A stretch of 64,000 nucleotides of DNA from Prorocentrum cordatum (GCA_963575745.1 CAUYUJ010003603.1:62001-126000), one strand, 5' to 3'. Shown: positions 9,540 to 20,270, counted from the first letter of the stretch. Made by a program: numbers and translations. The notes: generated by a model from the letters alone, not told the origin.

Positions 9540-10060
9540 TAGTACGAGCGCGTCTCTGTGCATGAGCCTGGGGCCTCCTGGGGCCTCCTGAAACCTACTG
9601 GGGTTTCCTGGGGTCTCCAGGGGCCTCTAGGGACCTCCTGGGACCTCCTAGGAAGGTTTCGTGCCTCAGGAGGGGCGCAACCTATAGCAACAGACGTGCA
9701 TAAAACATTGCGGATTAGAGCCACAGGAGAAGAGCAATCTATAGGAACATGCGTAAAACACCAAGGACTCGTGCCCCAGGAGAGGCCCAACACATAGGAA
9801 CATGAGTAAAACATTTAGGATTGTGTTCACAGGAGAAGGACCATCTATAGAAACAGACGTAGAACATCAAAGAATCGTGCTCCAGGTGAGGCACAATCGA
9901 TAGGAGCAAACGTAAAACACATGGGATTGGAGCCACTCCTGTTGCCTTCTGAGGCCTCCTGCTCCTGGGGCCTCTCGGGGCCTCCTGTTGCCTTCCGAGG
10001 CCTCCTGGCGTTTCCTGTTGCCTCCTGGGGCCTCCTGTGGTTTCCTGAGGCCTTCTGTAT
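9540..10060 (+). repeat. GGGGCCTCCTG repeats and a 58-60 bp tandem repeat
   Basis: CCTGGGGCCTCCTG repeats occur at 9565-9665 and 9950-10060. Between them, 9680-9930 is a roughly 58-60 bp tandem repeat around TAGGAACATGCGTAAAACA and CAGGAGA. Both parts occur in inverted orientation at 16140-16800, so they form one dispersed unit. Confidence 0.7.
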
Positions 10061-10061
10061 G

Positions 10062-10352
10062 CCTGAGTATGAGTAAGTATGTGTACGAGTAAGTCTGTGT
10101 ATGAGTAAATCTGGGTATGAGTAGGTCTGTGTATGAGAAAGTCTGTGTGTGTACGTCTGGGTATGAGTAAGTCTGAGTATGAGTAATATGAGTAAATCTG
10201 GTATGAGTAAGTCTGTGTATGAGTACGTATGGGTGTGAGTAAGTCTGTGTATGAGTAAGTCTGTGTATGAGTATGTCTGAGTGTGAGTAAGTCTGAGTAT
10301 GAGTAGGTCTGAGTATGAGTAAGTCTGAGTATGAGTAAGTCTGAGTATGAGG
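10062..10352. repeat. 16-bp minisatellite (GAGTATGAGTAAGTCT)
   Basis: About 18 units of GAGTATGAGTAAGTCT with point variants (GTGT, ACGT). The Thr/Gln/Tyr/Ser/Asp/Leu-rich frames on the minus strand are its translation. Confidence 0.9.
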
Positions 10353-10494
10353 AGGGGAGGAGGAAAGAAGAGGAGGAAGAGGCAGTAGGAGGCGTCCAAG
10401 TAATACCAAGAACCCCATCATAGGATATGGAGAATAAAAAGCTAGGGCTTACTGGCATGAGAGTACAATCCTCAAATGGGGCACAGCTCTGAGA

Positions 10495-10715
10495 TAGGAG
10501 GAGGAGGAGGAGGAGGAGGAGGAGGAGGAGGAGGAGGAGGAGGAGGAGGTAGAGAGGAGGAGGAGGAGGAGGAGGAGAGGAGGAGGAGAGATAGGAGGAG
10601 GTGGAGGAGGAGGCGGAGGAGGAGGAGGAGGAGGGAGGAGGGAGGAAGGAGGAGGAGGAGGAGGGGGGGGGAGGGAGGAGGAGGAGGAGGAGGAGGAGGA
10701 GGAGGAGGAGGATTT
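10495..10715. repeat. GGA trinucleotide array
   Basis: Nearly pure (GGA)n on the plus strand with short interruptions (AGAG, GGGGG). All glycine/arginine/glutamate or proline/serine frames across it are artefacts. Confidence 0.95.
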
Positions 10716-11233
10716 TTTGCAGTAGATTTGCACGCAACTCCAGACACCACAAGGAGGTGGGCGAGCCCTCCAAGGGAGGCCAAAGGGACAATCGCCAAAA
10801 GAGCCGACCGCGGTGCCGCTTTCGCCACCACCTCTGATCAAAGGCGGGTGGTGCCGCGCTGCCTTTACACGCGACGCGACGGCGTTGTGACATTTCAAGG
10901 CTGCTACTTGCGCCACCACGGATTGGGCCCAGTGGGAGACGCTCATTCAAGACTGAAGGACCAAATGAGTTTGGCACGGACGAATTTCGCCTACTCGCAA
11001 AACTCCGATGGCGCGAATGAGTCGATTGATGCGGGTGATGTGATGATGAGAAGGACATGATTTCGCCATCATGACAACGCGCGGCGCCGTGGAACGAAAA
11101 GGGACCAAAGGGAACCAAAGGGAACCAAAAGGGAACTAAAAGGGAAACGAAAGCAAACGCCAAAGGGTACCGCGGAACCTCCCATGAATGGCTACACAAA
11201 AGCATTCTAACACGCCCACTCCGTGCAAGTACG
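10716..11233. other. No gene recognised; inverted dispersed repeat
   Basis: 10716-11090 has an open frame but no recognisable protein. 11090-11215 is the inverted partner of 2485-2600, including AACCAAAGGG units and CCTCCCATGAATGGCTACAC. Confidence 0.4.
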
Positions 11234-11864
11234 ATGGCGGATAAGGAAGATTCGCGCCATGTCGAGGCGGCGGCGCTGGGGCGGGCGCTCCAGATGGAAT
11301 GCTGCGGGCCTGAACGAGGCCAGCCTGGACTCATCTCCGCAGTTGGACAGTGGGCATCGCTCGAGAATTCATTACCTGCGCGGTGTCAGAGACCAGCATG
11401 TGCGTCGACAGGACAGGTACTCTGATGTCTCCGCAGGTCGCCCAAGATTTCCGCGAGATATTCGGAGGCTACCAGGGGCCAGAAAAGGGCAATTTGAAAT
11501 CCACAATTTTGGATTCTGGATCCTCTGGTCTTACTACACCCTTGTAGGAAAGGCGAGAGGCGCAGGATGCCCGCTTCGCAACGACAGGACCCCGACAGCA
11601 CCCGCGTTGCTCGCATCTTGTGCTCGTCTTTGACGCGGTCGGGGGTGCGCATCGACTGAGAACGTGTCCTCCTGCAACGTGGACACGACAGGACCAAGCC
11701 GCAGCCGTCCTGCGTCCGTCGACGAGTGGTCACTCAGAGGAGGAAAAGGGTATGATAATGATACGTTCCAAGATCCCCAGGGTTTCAAAGCATTCCGGAC
11801 GTTTCACACGGGCTGCAGAAATGAGGGCCGCGGAAATCCTGAAATGCATCCTGAGACAATCTAG
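11234..11864 (+). pseudogene. Unrecognised coding remnant with a frame break
   Basis: An ATG at 11234 opens a protein-like frame (MADKEDSRHVEAAALGRALQ, then MECCGPERGQPGLISAVG). At about 11346-11350 the good frame shifts by one base to IAREFITCAVSETSMCVDRT and LMSPQVAQDFREIFGGYQGP, running to about 11520. A third protein-like stretch (DEWSLRGGKGYDNDTFQDPQ, then GFKAFRTFHTGCRNEG) runs to a stop at 11862-11864. No standard intron fits the first break, so it is a frameshifted remnant or a base error; the second gap could be intronic. The family is not recognised. The three parts share strand and order, but their linkage is inferred. Confidence 0.4.
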
Positions 11865-11947
11865 TCTTGCCATACTTCTCTTCCTAGTCAAGCGGGTCCC
11901 CCCCCCCCCCTTGCTCGCGCCTGCGTGGCCCGCCGCGCCCAGGCGCC

Positions 11948-12118
11948 ATGGTGGCGGTGGCGCTGGGGGCGCCCGCGCGGGCGGCCGTGAACACGTGCGG
12001 CTACGAGCCCTTCGGCCAGGAGATGGAGGTGTTCGAGGCCTCTCTGCCGAGGCCCAGGGATGTGGTGGGCTTTCGGGTCGCCTTCGTCGTCGCCCTCGAG
12101 ATCCTGCGAGCTTGCTGA
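11948..12118 (+). CDS. Small high-GC3 ORF or exon, 56 aa
   Basis: An ATG in a favourable context (GGCGCCATGG) opens 56 codons with strong G/C third positions: MVAVALGAPARAAVNTCGYE, then PFGQEMEVFEASLPRPRDVV, then an apolar tail GFRVAFVVALEILRAC, and TGA at 12116. Codon use is unlike the repeats around it. It may be a whole small protein or the first exon of a longer gene: CCCAGG.ATGTGG and CTTTCGGGTCGCC offer no clear donor. Function unknown. Confidence 0.4.
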   Translation: MVAVALGAPARAAVNTCGYEPFGQEMEVFEASLPRPRDVVGFRVAFVVALEILRAC

Positions 12119-12269
12119 ACGTGTCAACTGCTAGACAACTGTTCTTCCTGGACCCCCGACAGGCGCACTGTCGTTCTCGCCTCGGCGCCGGCTGCATTTC
12201 TTTTGAAATGAAGGCTCACGCTCGAGCGTTTCGGGCTACCGCCCAAACCGGCCCCCCAACAACAACAAT

Positions 12270-12536
12270 AACAACAATCATTTTAAGACTGTTCGCCCTG
12301 ATCTGCTCGAGTGTCCAATAAAGCCTATTTCCCAAACCCTCGATACATGCCCTCTTCGTCTTCGATCGAACCCCTTTTGGGGGGTAGACCTTTGTTCCCT
12401 GCAGGCCAGGCCCCGGCAAGCGGCGGGGCGGCCGCGGACCGTCGGCCTGGCCAGGGGCAGCGCTGATCGGCGGGGCGGCCGCGGACCGTCGACCCGACCC
12501 CAGGAGGGACGGACAGGGGACCGACGACGACGACGA

Positions 12537-12583
<47 letters not shown>

Positions 12584-13330
12584 GCGAGCGAAAGCGAGAG
12601 CGAAAGAGAGAACGACAGCAAGGCCACGAAGGGCACGAAGTAGGCCACGAAGGACGATAGCGGGGACACGAGGGGAATGCGTATGGGGCCACGAAGAAAG
12701 CGATGAGCGGGGGCCACGAAGGGCAGATAATGCAAGGCCGCAGAAGGCAACGATGGGGCCACTGAGGGTAGCAACTTGGCCACGTAGGGCAGATGCATAT
12801 GGGGCCACGACGGGCGCGAACGAGCGGGGGCCACGAAGGGCGTACATATATGGGGTCACGACGGGCCGCAACGGGGCCGCGAAGGGATGCAACGGGGCCA
12901 CGAAGGGCTGCAACGGGGCCACGAAGGGCTGCAACGCGTCCACGGAGGGCTGCAACGGAGCCACGAAACAAAGCGAGGGGGCCACGAAAGGCTGCAACGG
13001 GACCACGAAGGGCAGCGAGATCCGGATTCGTATGTAATCTGCGGGGGGGTCCTAAGCCTGAGCGCGACCCCTGGGTGCCTGAGTCTCGGGAGCGCGGCGT
13101 TTGAGTGAATTGCGGGTATTTCCAACGCAAGGGCGCTACTTGAGTAAATTGCAAGCAAGTCTCCAGCGAGAGCGCGATTCCAGAACGCCAGGATAATACA
13201 TTCTCAGGAAGTCCCAAGCGAGAGCGCGATTCCTGAATAAAACGCGAGGAAGTCTCAGGCGGGAACGGGGTCCTGGCTAAATTGCGAGGAAGTCTCAGGC
13301 GGGAGCCGTTGTTGAATTCTAATTATTGAA
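12270..13330 (+). repeat. Composite repeat, copy A
   Basis: It opens with CATTTTAAGACTGTTCGCC and CTGCTCGAGTG, continues through CCCTCTTCGTCTTCGATCG and GGCCCCGGCAAGCGGCGGGG, a CGACGG microsatellite (12525-12590), a GGGCCACGAAGGGC array (12640-13025), and a tail of AAGTCTC(A/C)(A/G)GCG-type units to GAAGTCTCAGGCGGGAGCCG. Copy C at 14385-15705 has the same order. Frames across the array are artefacts. Confidence 0.8.
12640..13025. repeat. 20-22 bp GGGCCACGAAGGGCTGCAAC minisatellite
   Basis: Units are built from GGGCCACGAAGGGC plus TGCAAC, AGCGAG or longer spacers. It is the array of composite copy A; the array of copy C (14705-15435) is longer. Confidence 0.9.
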
Positions 13331-13465
13331 GAATAATTATTGTTGATCCCCCCCCTCCGGCGGACATTATATGTTTTCAATTGAAGTGCCCCTTCCGGGG
13401 CTCGCACCCTGTTTTTTATCAGGGAAAGTCGTGGGCATCAAACTGCGTTGTTGGCCCCCCGGACA
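13321..13465 (+). repeat. End motif of the composite repeat, copy 1
   Basis: Contains TTCAATTGAAGTGCCCCTTC, GGGGCTCGCACCCTGTTTTT and GTTGTTGGCCCCCCGG. The reverse complement lies at 14225-14385, and a further inverted-type copy is at 15740-15845. Confidence 0.75.
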
Positions 13466-14172
13466 ACAACAACACTGCTCCCGCTTGATACTTCCTCCAA
13501 ATTTACTCAGGACCCACGCCCCCGCCTGGGACTTCCTCGCAGTTTACTCAGGCGGAGGCGCTCCCGCCTGAGACTTCCTCGCAAATTACTCCGGACCCCC
13601 GCCCCCGCCTGGGACTTCCTCGCAGTTTACTCAGGCGGAAGCGCTCCCGCCTGAGACTTCCTCGCAAATTACTCCGGGAGCGGCGCTCCCGCCTGGGACC
13701 TCCCTCACAACTGAGCATCAAACTGTGTTGTTGGCCCCCCGGACTACAACAACAACGGCTCCCGACCCGCCAGCGAGGGTCCGCCGCCCGACCCGTCCGT
13801 TGGCGTCCGCCCGCCCCGCCAGCCCGACCCGCCCCTCAAAGTCCGCCGCTCGACCCGTCTGTCTGGTTCGTCCGTTTGTTTACCTCCTCTTTTGCCCCCC
13901 TCCCCTCCTGCTAACCTCTTTCGTCCTCCATCCATCCTCCCCCCCTTGCCCCTTCCCTCCTCCCTCCCTCCCCCCACTCTTTTCCTCCTCGCTCTCCCTT
14001 CCTCCTTCCCCCTGCTCTTCCTGTTTTAGGGGCTGCGCCAACTACACGTGGCGAGTAAAAAAGATATACCCCCAAAGGGGTATGACCGAAGACGAAGAGG
14101 GTGGGTATCGAGGGTTTGGGATTTACATATTGAGTGACGCGCGCGCATATAAGAGCGATCAGTCTTAAGATG

Positions 14173-14175
<3 letters not shown>
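13460..14175 (-). repeat. Composite repeat, copy B, inverted and shortened
   Basis: 13465-13715 holds CGCCTGAGACTTCCTCGCAA units, the reverse complement of the tails of copies A and C. 14045-14175 is the reverse complement of their head (CGAAGACGAAGAGGGTGGGT, GATCAGTCTTAAGATGATTG). The middle array is missing; 13720-14035 is instead C/T-rich unique sequence. Confidence 0.65.

Positions 14176-14237
<62 letters not shown>
14174..14237. repeat. (TTG)21 microsatellite
   Basis: Pure TTG/GTT trinucleotide run. Confidence 0.95.
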
Positions 14238-14385
14238 AAACCGGGGGCCAACGATACAGGTTGACGTTCAAGATTTTCCCTGATAAAAAGAACAGGGTGC
14301 GAGCCCCGGGAAGGGCAGTTCAATCAAAAAACAATGTGCACTGGACGGGGGGATCAACAATATTTATTCTTCGTAAAGGAAAGTT
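14225..14385 (-). repeat. End motif of the composite repeat, inverted copy
   Basis: Reverse-complement match to 13321-13465: CCCTGATAAAAAGAACAGGG, GAGCCCCGGGAAGGGCAGTT and a GGGGGGATCAACAATATTTA tail that recurs near 15815-15838. Confidence 0.75.
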
Positions 14386-15705
14386 CAAGCATTTTAAGAC
14401 TGTTCGCTGTTATCTGCTCGAGTGTCCGTTCGCGCGCATGTCCCAAACCCTCGATACCCGCCCTCTTCGTCTTCGATCGCACATTCTTGGGGGGTATACC
14501 TTTCTTCCCTGCAGGCCGGGCCCCGGCAAGCGGCGGGGCGGCCACGGACCGTCGGCCTGGCCAGCGGCAGCGCTGATCGGCGGCAGCCCGACCCCAAAAG
14601 AACGGACAAGGGACCGACCATGACGACGACGACGACGACGTCGACGTCGACGACGACGACGGCGACGACGACGAGCGAAAGCGAGAGCGAGAGAGAGGAC
14701 GACAGCAGGGCCACGAAGGGCACGAAGTAGGCCACGAAGGGCGACAGCTTGACACGAAGGGAACGCGCATGCGGCCACGAAGAGCGCGAACGAGCGGGGG
14801 CCACGAAGGGCAGATAATGCGGGGCCACAAAAGGCAACGACGGGGCCACTGTGGGTAGCGAGTGGGCCACGTAGGGCAGCGAGGGGGCCATGAAGGGATG
14901 CACATGGGGCCACGACGGGCGCGAACGAGCGGGGGCCACGAAGGGCATGCGTATTCTGGGCCGCGGAGGGAAAGGACGGGGCCACTCAGGGCAGCAACGG
15001 GGCCACGAAGGGCAGCGAGGGAGACACGAAAGGCGAGAGCGGGGCCACGAAGGGCATGCACAACGGGCCACGACGGGCGCGAACGAGCGGGGGCCACGAA
15101 GGGCATACATATATGGGGCCACGACGGGCAGTGAAGGGGCCACGAAGGGCCGCATCGGGGCCACGAAAGGCAGCGAAGGGGGCACGAAAGGCAGCGAGGG
15201 GGGCCACGAAGGGCAGCGAGGGGGCCACGAAGGGCTGCAACGGGGCCACGCTGGGCAGCGAGGGGGCCACGAAAGGATGCAACGAGGCCGTGAAGGGCAG
15301 CGAGGGGGCCAAGAAGGGCTGCAACGGGGCCACGAAGGGCAGCGATGGGGGCCACGAAGGGCTGCAACGGGGCCACGAAGGGCAGCGAAGGGGCCACGAA
15401 CGGCTGCAACGGGGCCACGAAGGGCAGCGATACCCTGATTACTAAGTAACGTGTGAGGGAGTTCCAAGCGTGAGCGCGACCCCCGAGCGCCTGAGTGTCG
15501 GGAGCGCAGCGCTTGAGTAAACTGCGGGCATTTACAACGCAAGGACGCTATTCTTGAGTAAATTGCAAGCGAGTCTCCAGCGAGAGCGCGACTCCTGAGC
15601 GCCGGGAGAGCGATTCCGGAATAAAACGCGAGGAAGTTTCAGGCGGGAGCGGGGGTCTTGGCTAAATCGAAAGGAAGTCTCAGGCGGGAGCCGTTGTTGT
15701 TGTCA
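14385..15705 (+). repeat. Composite repeat, copy C
   Basis: Same module order as copy A: CATTTTAAGACTGTTCGC head, GGCCCCGGCAAGCGGCGGGG block, a GACGACG/GTCGACG tract (14605-14665), a long GGGCCACGAAGGGCAGCGAG array (14705-15435), then AGTCTC(A/C)(A/G)GCG tail units. It is followed by the end motif at 15740-15845. Confidence 0.8.
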
Positions 15706-15739
15706 CCCGGAGGGCAGGGGTCCAGTTTGAGGAAGAAGA

Positions 15740-15845
15740 TTTTAGATGATTAAAAACCAGGTGCGAACGCCTGGGGGGGCACCTCAATTGAAATAGTAGT
15801 ATGTGCACCGGAGTGGGGGGACCAACGATAATTATTTTTCAGTAG
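15740..15845 (-). repeat. End motif of the composite repeat, third copy
   Basis: Carries GATTAAAAACCAGGTGCGAA, CACCTCAATTGAAATAG and GGGGGGACCAACGATAATTA, matching 14285-14370. Confidence 0.7.
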
Positions 15846-16139
15846 CGAGAGTTCGACAACATCAACAACAACGCGCCTGTGCGATATTTCTTCACAGGCC
15901 AGAGAGGGCCCGAATCTCAGGAAGGGCGCTCTCGCCTGATACGTCTTCCCCGCAGTTTAGTACCACAGGAGCAGACTTGCCGCAACTTGCGGATGTTGAA
16001 GCGGCCGTTCCGCTTGAGTCTCCCTTACAACTGAGTCCCACAAGGGGTCCTTCAGAACAAGATTGCTGCTACTCGCGGATGTCGGCACGGTCTTTTGGCT
16101 CGAGATTTTCTTGCAGTTCAGCGCCGCAGTCGGGTCAGA
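15846..16139. other. No gene recognised
   Basis: Mixed-composition sequence with an open plus-strand frame that lacks recognisable protein features and runs into the repeat that follows. Confidence 0.4.
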
Positions 16140-16800
16140 GCATTCTTGCCGCTACTTTTGGAAGGCTCCAGGAGGCCCCAGGACGCTCGTGGGATATCTT
16201 ATCGGGGGCAGTTTTTCGGCCCTCCTGCCCACAGGAGGCCCCAGAAGGCATTCTTCTGTCTTGGAAGATGTGTTCGGGGAGCGCTACTCGGCCCTCCCGT
16301 ACCCAGGAGCTCCCAGGAGACGCTTTCGTGCATTGGGATAACTATGTGTGCGGGGAGCGTCTTTCGGCCCCCCGCCCCCAGGAGGAGGCTCCAAGATGCC
16401 ACAGGAGGCACTTTCTAGTATTGGGATATGTTTTCGGGGAGTGCTTTTCGGTCCCCATAGGATTCGCCGCCCCTGTTCTGGAGCTCGACGTCGTCGTGTT
16501 TTTTTGTTACGTATGTTCCGGGACACGCGTATGTGCATAGATATAGATATATCGTTTTTTTCCCATGGCTCGAATCCTTTGTATGATACGCATGTTCCGA
16601 TATATTGCCCCTTCGATTGGGGCTCGAATCGTTTATGTTTCATTATGGTCGTGTAGATTCCCACTCGACTGGGGCTTGAATCCTTTGTGTGTTACGTATG
16701 TTCCGACAATTTCCCTTCGATTGGGACTCGAGTCCGTTGTGTGCTACGTATGTTCCTACATGCTGCCCCTCTCATGGGGCTCGAATCCTTCGTGGTTTGG
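16140..16800 (-). repeat. Inverted copy of the 9540-10060 repeat unit
   Basis: 16145-16450 has CAGGAGGCCCCAGGA units and 16500-16800 has roughly 60-bp units around TACGTATGTTCC and GGGGCTCGAATCCTT. These are the reverse-complement counterparts of the two parts at 9540-10060. Confidence 0.65.
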
Positions 16801-17290
16801 ATCCTCAACGCTCCCCATAGTTGCACTGTTTTTGTTGACGCTTCGTGCGAGCTGGAAGTGGGAATGTGTCTTTGGAGAGGTGTTGGCAGGAAAAATGGGT
16901 GTGGGAATATCGGCCACCATTTTCATGTAGTTCTCCTAAGTGGTGTTAGCATCATGGTGGATGCATGTGGCATGCTGAAGCATGCTGCATGAAGGTAGCA
17001 TGTTTGTTGTTGTTGTTGTTGTTGGCCTCCGGGATTCCTCTGCCAGGGCTCAAGCTAAATTGCGTCGTTGTGATGTCGTTCTGCGGCAGAGGCGGAACTA
17101 AGACAAAACGACGGATGATGAGCATAAAACGAGGGATATCGAACACGCGAGATCACGAGGGCTAACAAACAACAACACATAACGAGGGGTCGCGAGGGAC
17201 AGCGAACACTGAGCGAGGCACGAGGGACAACGGCAGCGAGGGAGAGCGACAGCGAGAACGGGGGACAGCGAACAAGAAACGACTCGAAAG
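16801..17290. other. No gene recognised; small repeats
   Basis: GCATGC-rich stretch at 16960-17000, a short TTG run at 17003-17022, and degenerate CGAGGGACAGCGA repeats at 17155-17275. Confidence 0.45.
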
Positions 17291-17500
17291 ACCCTGCTGA
17301 GCTCGAAGCCCTGCCCTCGGCCGAGGCCCCCCCGTTGGTCTCTGGGCGCGCGCAGGCGCGCGCGAGGTGGCCGGCCTCCCAGGCGGCCGGATGCGGTGGG
17401 GGGGGGGCTCTCGGCAGGCAGGGGCCCATCCCTCCGAGGGGCCCCGGGGAGGCCCCCCCCGAGGAGTTCTCTGGGAAGCCCTTCGAGATCCCTCGGAGGT
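17290..17500. other. Possible exon, strand ambiguous
   Basis: Both strands have stop-free, GC3-rich frames here. Plus reads EAPPLVSGRAQARARWPASQ and later GEAPPEEFSGKPFEIPR; minus reads GISKGFPENSSGGASPGPLG. The plus strand ends near a TCC array that could be the pyrimidine tract of an intron. I cannot choose between them, and high GC alone may explain both. Confidence 0.25.
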
Positions 17501-17514
17501 TATCTTTTTGTCGT

Positions 17515-17520
17515 CGTCCC

Positions 17521-17555
<35 letters not shown>

Positions 17556-17600
17556 CGCCGCCTCGTCGTCGTCGTCCTTCTCCGCCTCCTCCTCCATTAC
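17515..17600. repeat. TCC array
   Basis: CCTCCTCCTCTTCC-type array with a GTCGTCGTC insert. Confidence 0.85.
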
Positions 17601-17689
17601 TCAATATGAAAATACTCTCCCTCTTCCCCTGATGGCGTCCGGGTGATGGCCGCGCACCCTCCGCGTACTGTTTTCTTACACACAGGATG

Positions 17690-17885
17690 CCCGGGAAATC
17701 CCGGGAAACGACTCTCGCTGAGGCGCCGGCGTCATTTTTTCCCAAAATGCTGCTCTCGTTGAGGCGCCGGCCTCATTTCTGCTCCCGAATCGTTCCGAAT
17801 CGTGCTCCCGCTGCAGCGTGGGCCTCATTTTCGGATCGGTGTTTGGCCTCCGTCGTTCAGGATGGCGTTCTCGCCCCAGCGCGGG
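17690..17885. repeat. Tandem copies of the CGCTGCAGCG dispersed motif
   Basis: Diverged units of about 50 bp: CTCTCGTTGAGGCGCCGGCC, CTCCCGCTGCAGCGTGGGCC and CTCGCCCCAGCGCGGGCC, each followed by TCATTTT or similar. Shared with 5400-5535 in the opposite orientation. Confidence 0.65.
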
Positions 17886-17929
17886 CCTTTTTCTCGCGCG
17901 CCCATCCGCCCGCCACCACCGCGCCGCAC

Positions 17930-18115
17930 CGCACCACCACCACCACCCCACCACCACCACCACCACCACCACCACCACCACCACCACCACCACCACCACC
18001 AGCACCACCACCAGCACACCACCACGCACCACACGCACCAGCACCAGCACCAGCACCAGCACCACAACCACGCACACACGCACGCACGCACACGCACGTG
18101 CACCACCACCCACTA
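17930..18115. repeat. CAC trinucleotide array
   Basis: (CAC)n at 17933-18000, then CAGCAC/CACGCA variants to 18115. Poly-His or poly-Thr frames across it are artefacts. Confidence 0.95.
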
Positions 18116-18237
18116 CGCACGCGCGCGCGGAGCCACAGGTCCGCTACGACACGCGTCCGCGGATAGAGAAAATCAGCGCCATGGTAAGGGATGGGAGGGA
18201 GGGGTAGGACGTCAGATATGACGCGAGCGCACCTAGC

Positions 18238-18490
18238 TTGTCCTCATCCCCCTCCTCATCCTCCTCCGCCTCGTGGTCGTCGTCCTCCTCCTCCTCATCC
18301 TCGTCCCTCCTCCTCCTCCTCCTCCTCCTCCTCCTCCTCCTCCTCGTCCCTCCTCCTCCTCCTCCTCCTCCTCCTCCTCCTGCTCCTGCTCCTGCTGCTC
18401 CTCCTCCTCCTCCTCTCTCCTCCTCCTCCTCCTCCTCCTCCTCCTCCTCCTCCTCCTCCTCCTCCTCCTCCTCCTCCTCCTCCTCCCCCC
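18238..18490. repeat. TCC array
   Basis: About 250 bp of CCT/CTC repeats, nearly pure from 18310 to 18485. Confidence 0.95.
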
Positions 18491-18654
18491 GGTAGAGAGG
18501 GGGGGGGGGGGAGGGCGAGGGCGAGGTCCCAGCGCGGTGTCGCCCCCGGGCAGCGCCTCATGCACCGCCCGCAGCGCGCTCAGCGCACCGGGGACCTTTA
18601 AAGACCCTCCCTTGATCGGGGAATACAATCAGAGGTCTCCTACCCCTACACTTC

Positions 18655-18800
18655 GCAGGTTTTCCCCTTTTTGGGTCTCCCGGCCGGCCCCCGTCACCAG
18701 CGCTGGCTTCGCCTCGAAATCTTGGTCAGAACGCAATCCAGGAGAGGTCTGGGGTCTGGGGATTAGCGGTATCGGTACCTTTTGGTTTACCCATACAACA
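18655..18800 (+). repeat. Dispersed repeat family (GGTCAGAACGCA type)
   Basis: Contains GCTGGCTTCGCCTCGAAATC, TTGGTCAGAACGCAATCCAG, GAGAGGTCTGGGG and GCGGTATCGGTACC. Diverged relatives lie at 2085-2150, 31700-31830, 49110-49230 and 53340-53420. Confidence 0.65.
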
Positions 18801-19270
18801 GGGTATAGTTACGGTAGGTTCGCGTCGTATCGACCAGCGGCGACCCTGCCGTTGGCGTTCAGTGTTGGACGCCGCCGTGGACGCAGAATCGGTCATTGTT
18901 GACCGATCCAACGTTTCGGAAACGGCCGATCGTTCAAGGTTGAACGATCCCTGCCGTACTAGTACGCAGGGTGTGGTTCGCGATCGGCGCCGTTGGGGCT
19001 TGGGGGTCACGACATTGTCATCGTCGGGCCGCTTCGGGGCGCGGTGGAGAGCTCTGTCGAGGTCCCCGCCCGCGCCCCAGGGTGCCCCCCAGGGTGCCGG
19101 TTGCAAGCCGAGCCAGAACGCCTGATGGTGCAGGAGCCTGCAGAGCCAGGAGCCTGCATTGACCCGGGCTGGCGCGCAGGCTCTTGCAGGCTCCTGCAGG
19201 CTGTTTCAGGATCCTGCGAAGCCCGGCTGGCCCGGGTTTGCATTGACCCGGGTCAGTAGGTTCCCGCCCC
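18801..19270. repeat. Two dispersed repeats; no gene
   Basis: 18965-19110 (GGGTGTGGTTCGCGATCGGC ... CTCTGTCGAGGTCC) recurs at 33575-33725. 19135-19262, rich in TTGACCCGGGTCAG and CAGGCTCCTGCAGG palindromes, recurs at 60235-60405. Confidence 0.6.
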
Positions 19271-19760
19271 CCCCTCTGCAATTTTGGAAGCCCCCGCCGT
19301 TCTCAGAGGGCCGCCTGTCCTTCGCGCCATCTCCTCGCGCGTGCCGCCAGGGTCTTCCGTTGGCTTTCGTCGTTCGGGGCTCGTCGCCGCGAATTGTCCG
19401 ATTGATCTTTGTATTTGTTGGCCATCGCCCCCCCCCCCCACACCCCCACCCGTGTCATTATCCATGTCGAGACGCGTCTCAGACAACCAATCGGGATGGT
19501 GCTCTGGAGGTAGTGAGGGGCCGGTGTTCGAACGGTTTTCCTTTGGGACGCTGGCATCTGGACGTCGTGAGAAAAGCATAGCTCGTCACTTGCCTTTTCC
19601 CCCCCGTTCGGGCCCCAGGACCTTCACGGATCGGATCGACACAGGTCGTGAGTTCGGTCGCAAAGTTGGGGCCGTGAGCTTTGGCAACGTTTTCTCATGG
19701 CGCCGTGTCCTTGTTTGCGGCATGGAATCCTAAGGAACGACATCGACAGTATGCCGCCAC
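19271..19760. other. No gene recognised
   Basis: Mixed sequence with overlapping frames on both strands and no clear protein features. Confidence 0.35.
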
Positions 19761-19778
19761 GTAGCCGAGCCCCTGCAG

Positions 19779-19892
19779 GCCCGTCCCCGGCCGCGGCTCT
19801 TGATGGTCACGGCTTGTTGTGCCTTGGCACGGAGCCGATGCCCACCGAGATGTGGGCCCAGAGTGGTCCCGCGGAGGCCTGGTGGTGGTGCA
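19779..19892 (+). CDS. Candidate exon, unrecognised
   Basis: Between a CCCCTGCAG|G acceptor-like site and a GGTGGTGCACG|GTATGC donor-like site lies a frame reading AALDGHGLLCLGTEPMPTEM then WAQSGPAEAWWW. Composition is protein-like and the splice sites are reasonable, but it is short and no family is recognised. Confidence 0.25.
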
Positions 19893-20270
19893 CGGTATGC
19901 TCTCTCTGCCGACGCGAGGGGGTCTGCGGAGGAGGCGTTCGAGGCCAGGGTCATAGTCATAGGGCGGTCCGCCTCTCCCTTCCGCGCCTGGCCTTTTCCT
20001 GGGCTGCACTTCCTGGGCCTCTTCCTGGGCTGCTCTTGGGCTGCTCCTGGGCTGCACTTCCTGCCTCTCCTGGGCTGCACGTCGCACGACTCCCTCCTCT
20101 CCAGAGCCCGGGGCCGCCCGCTGCCAAGGTCTGCGAGGTCTCGGCGCGCGTCCCCGCCCCTCCTCCCCCCCTCCGCGGCCGCCCTCCTCTTTGCTTTTCC
20201 GTTTAGCGCCCAGTTTGCGGTTCCGTTGCCCGGTTTGTCGCTCCGACCGCGCTGAGCCTCCGCCAGGGTT
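19893..20270. other. No gene; GGGCTGC/CTTCCTGGGC repeats
   Basis: Short TTCCTGGGCTGC repeats occur at 19995-20080. Nothing else is recognisable. Confidence 0.4.
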
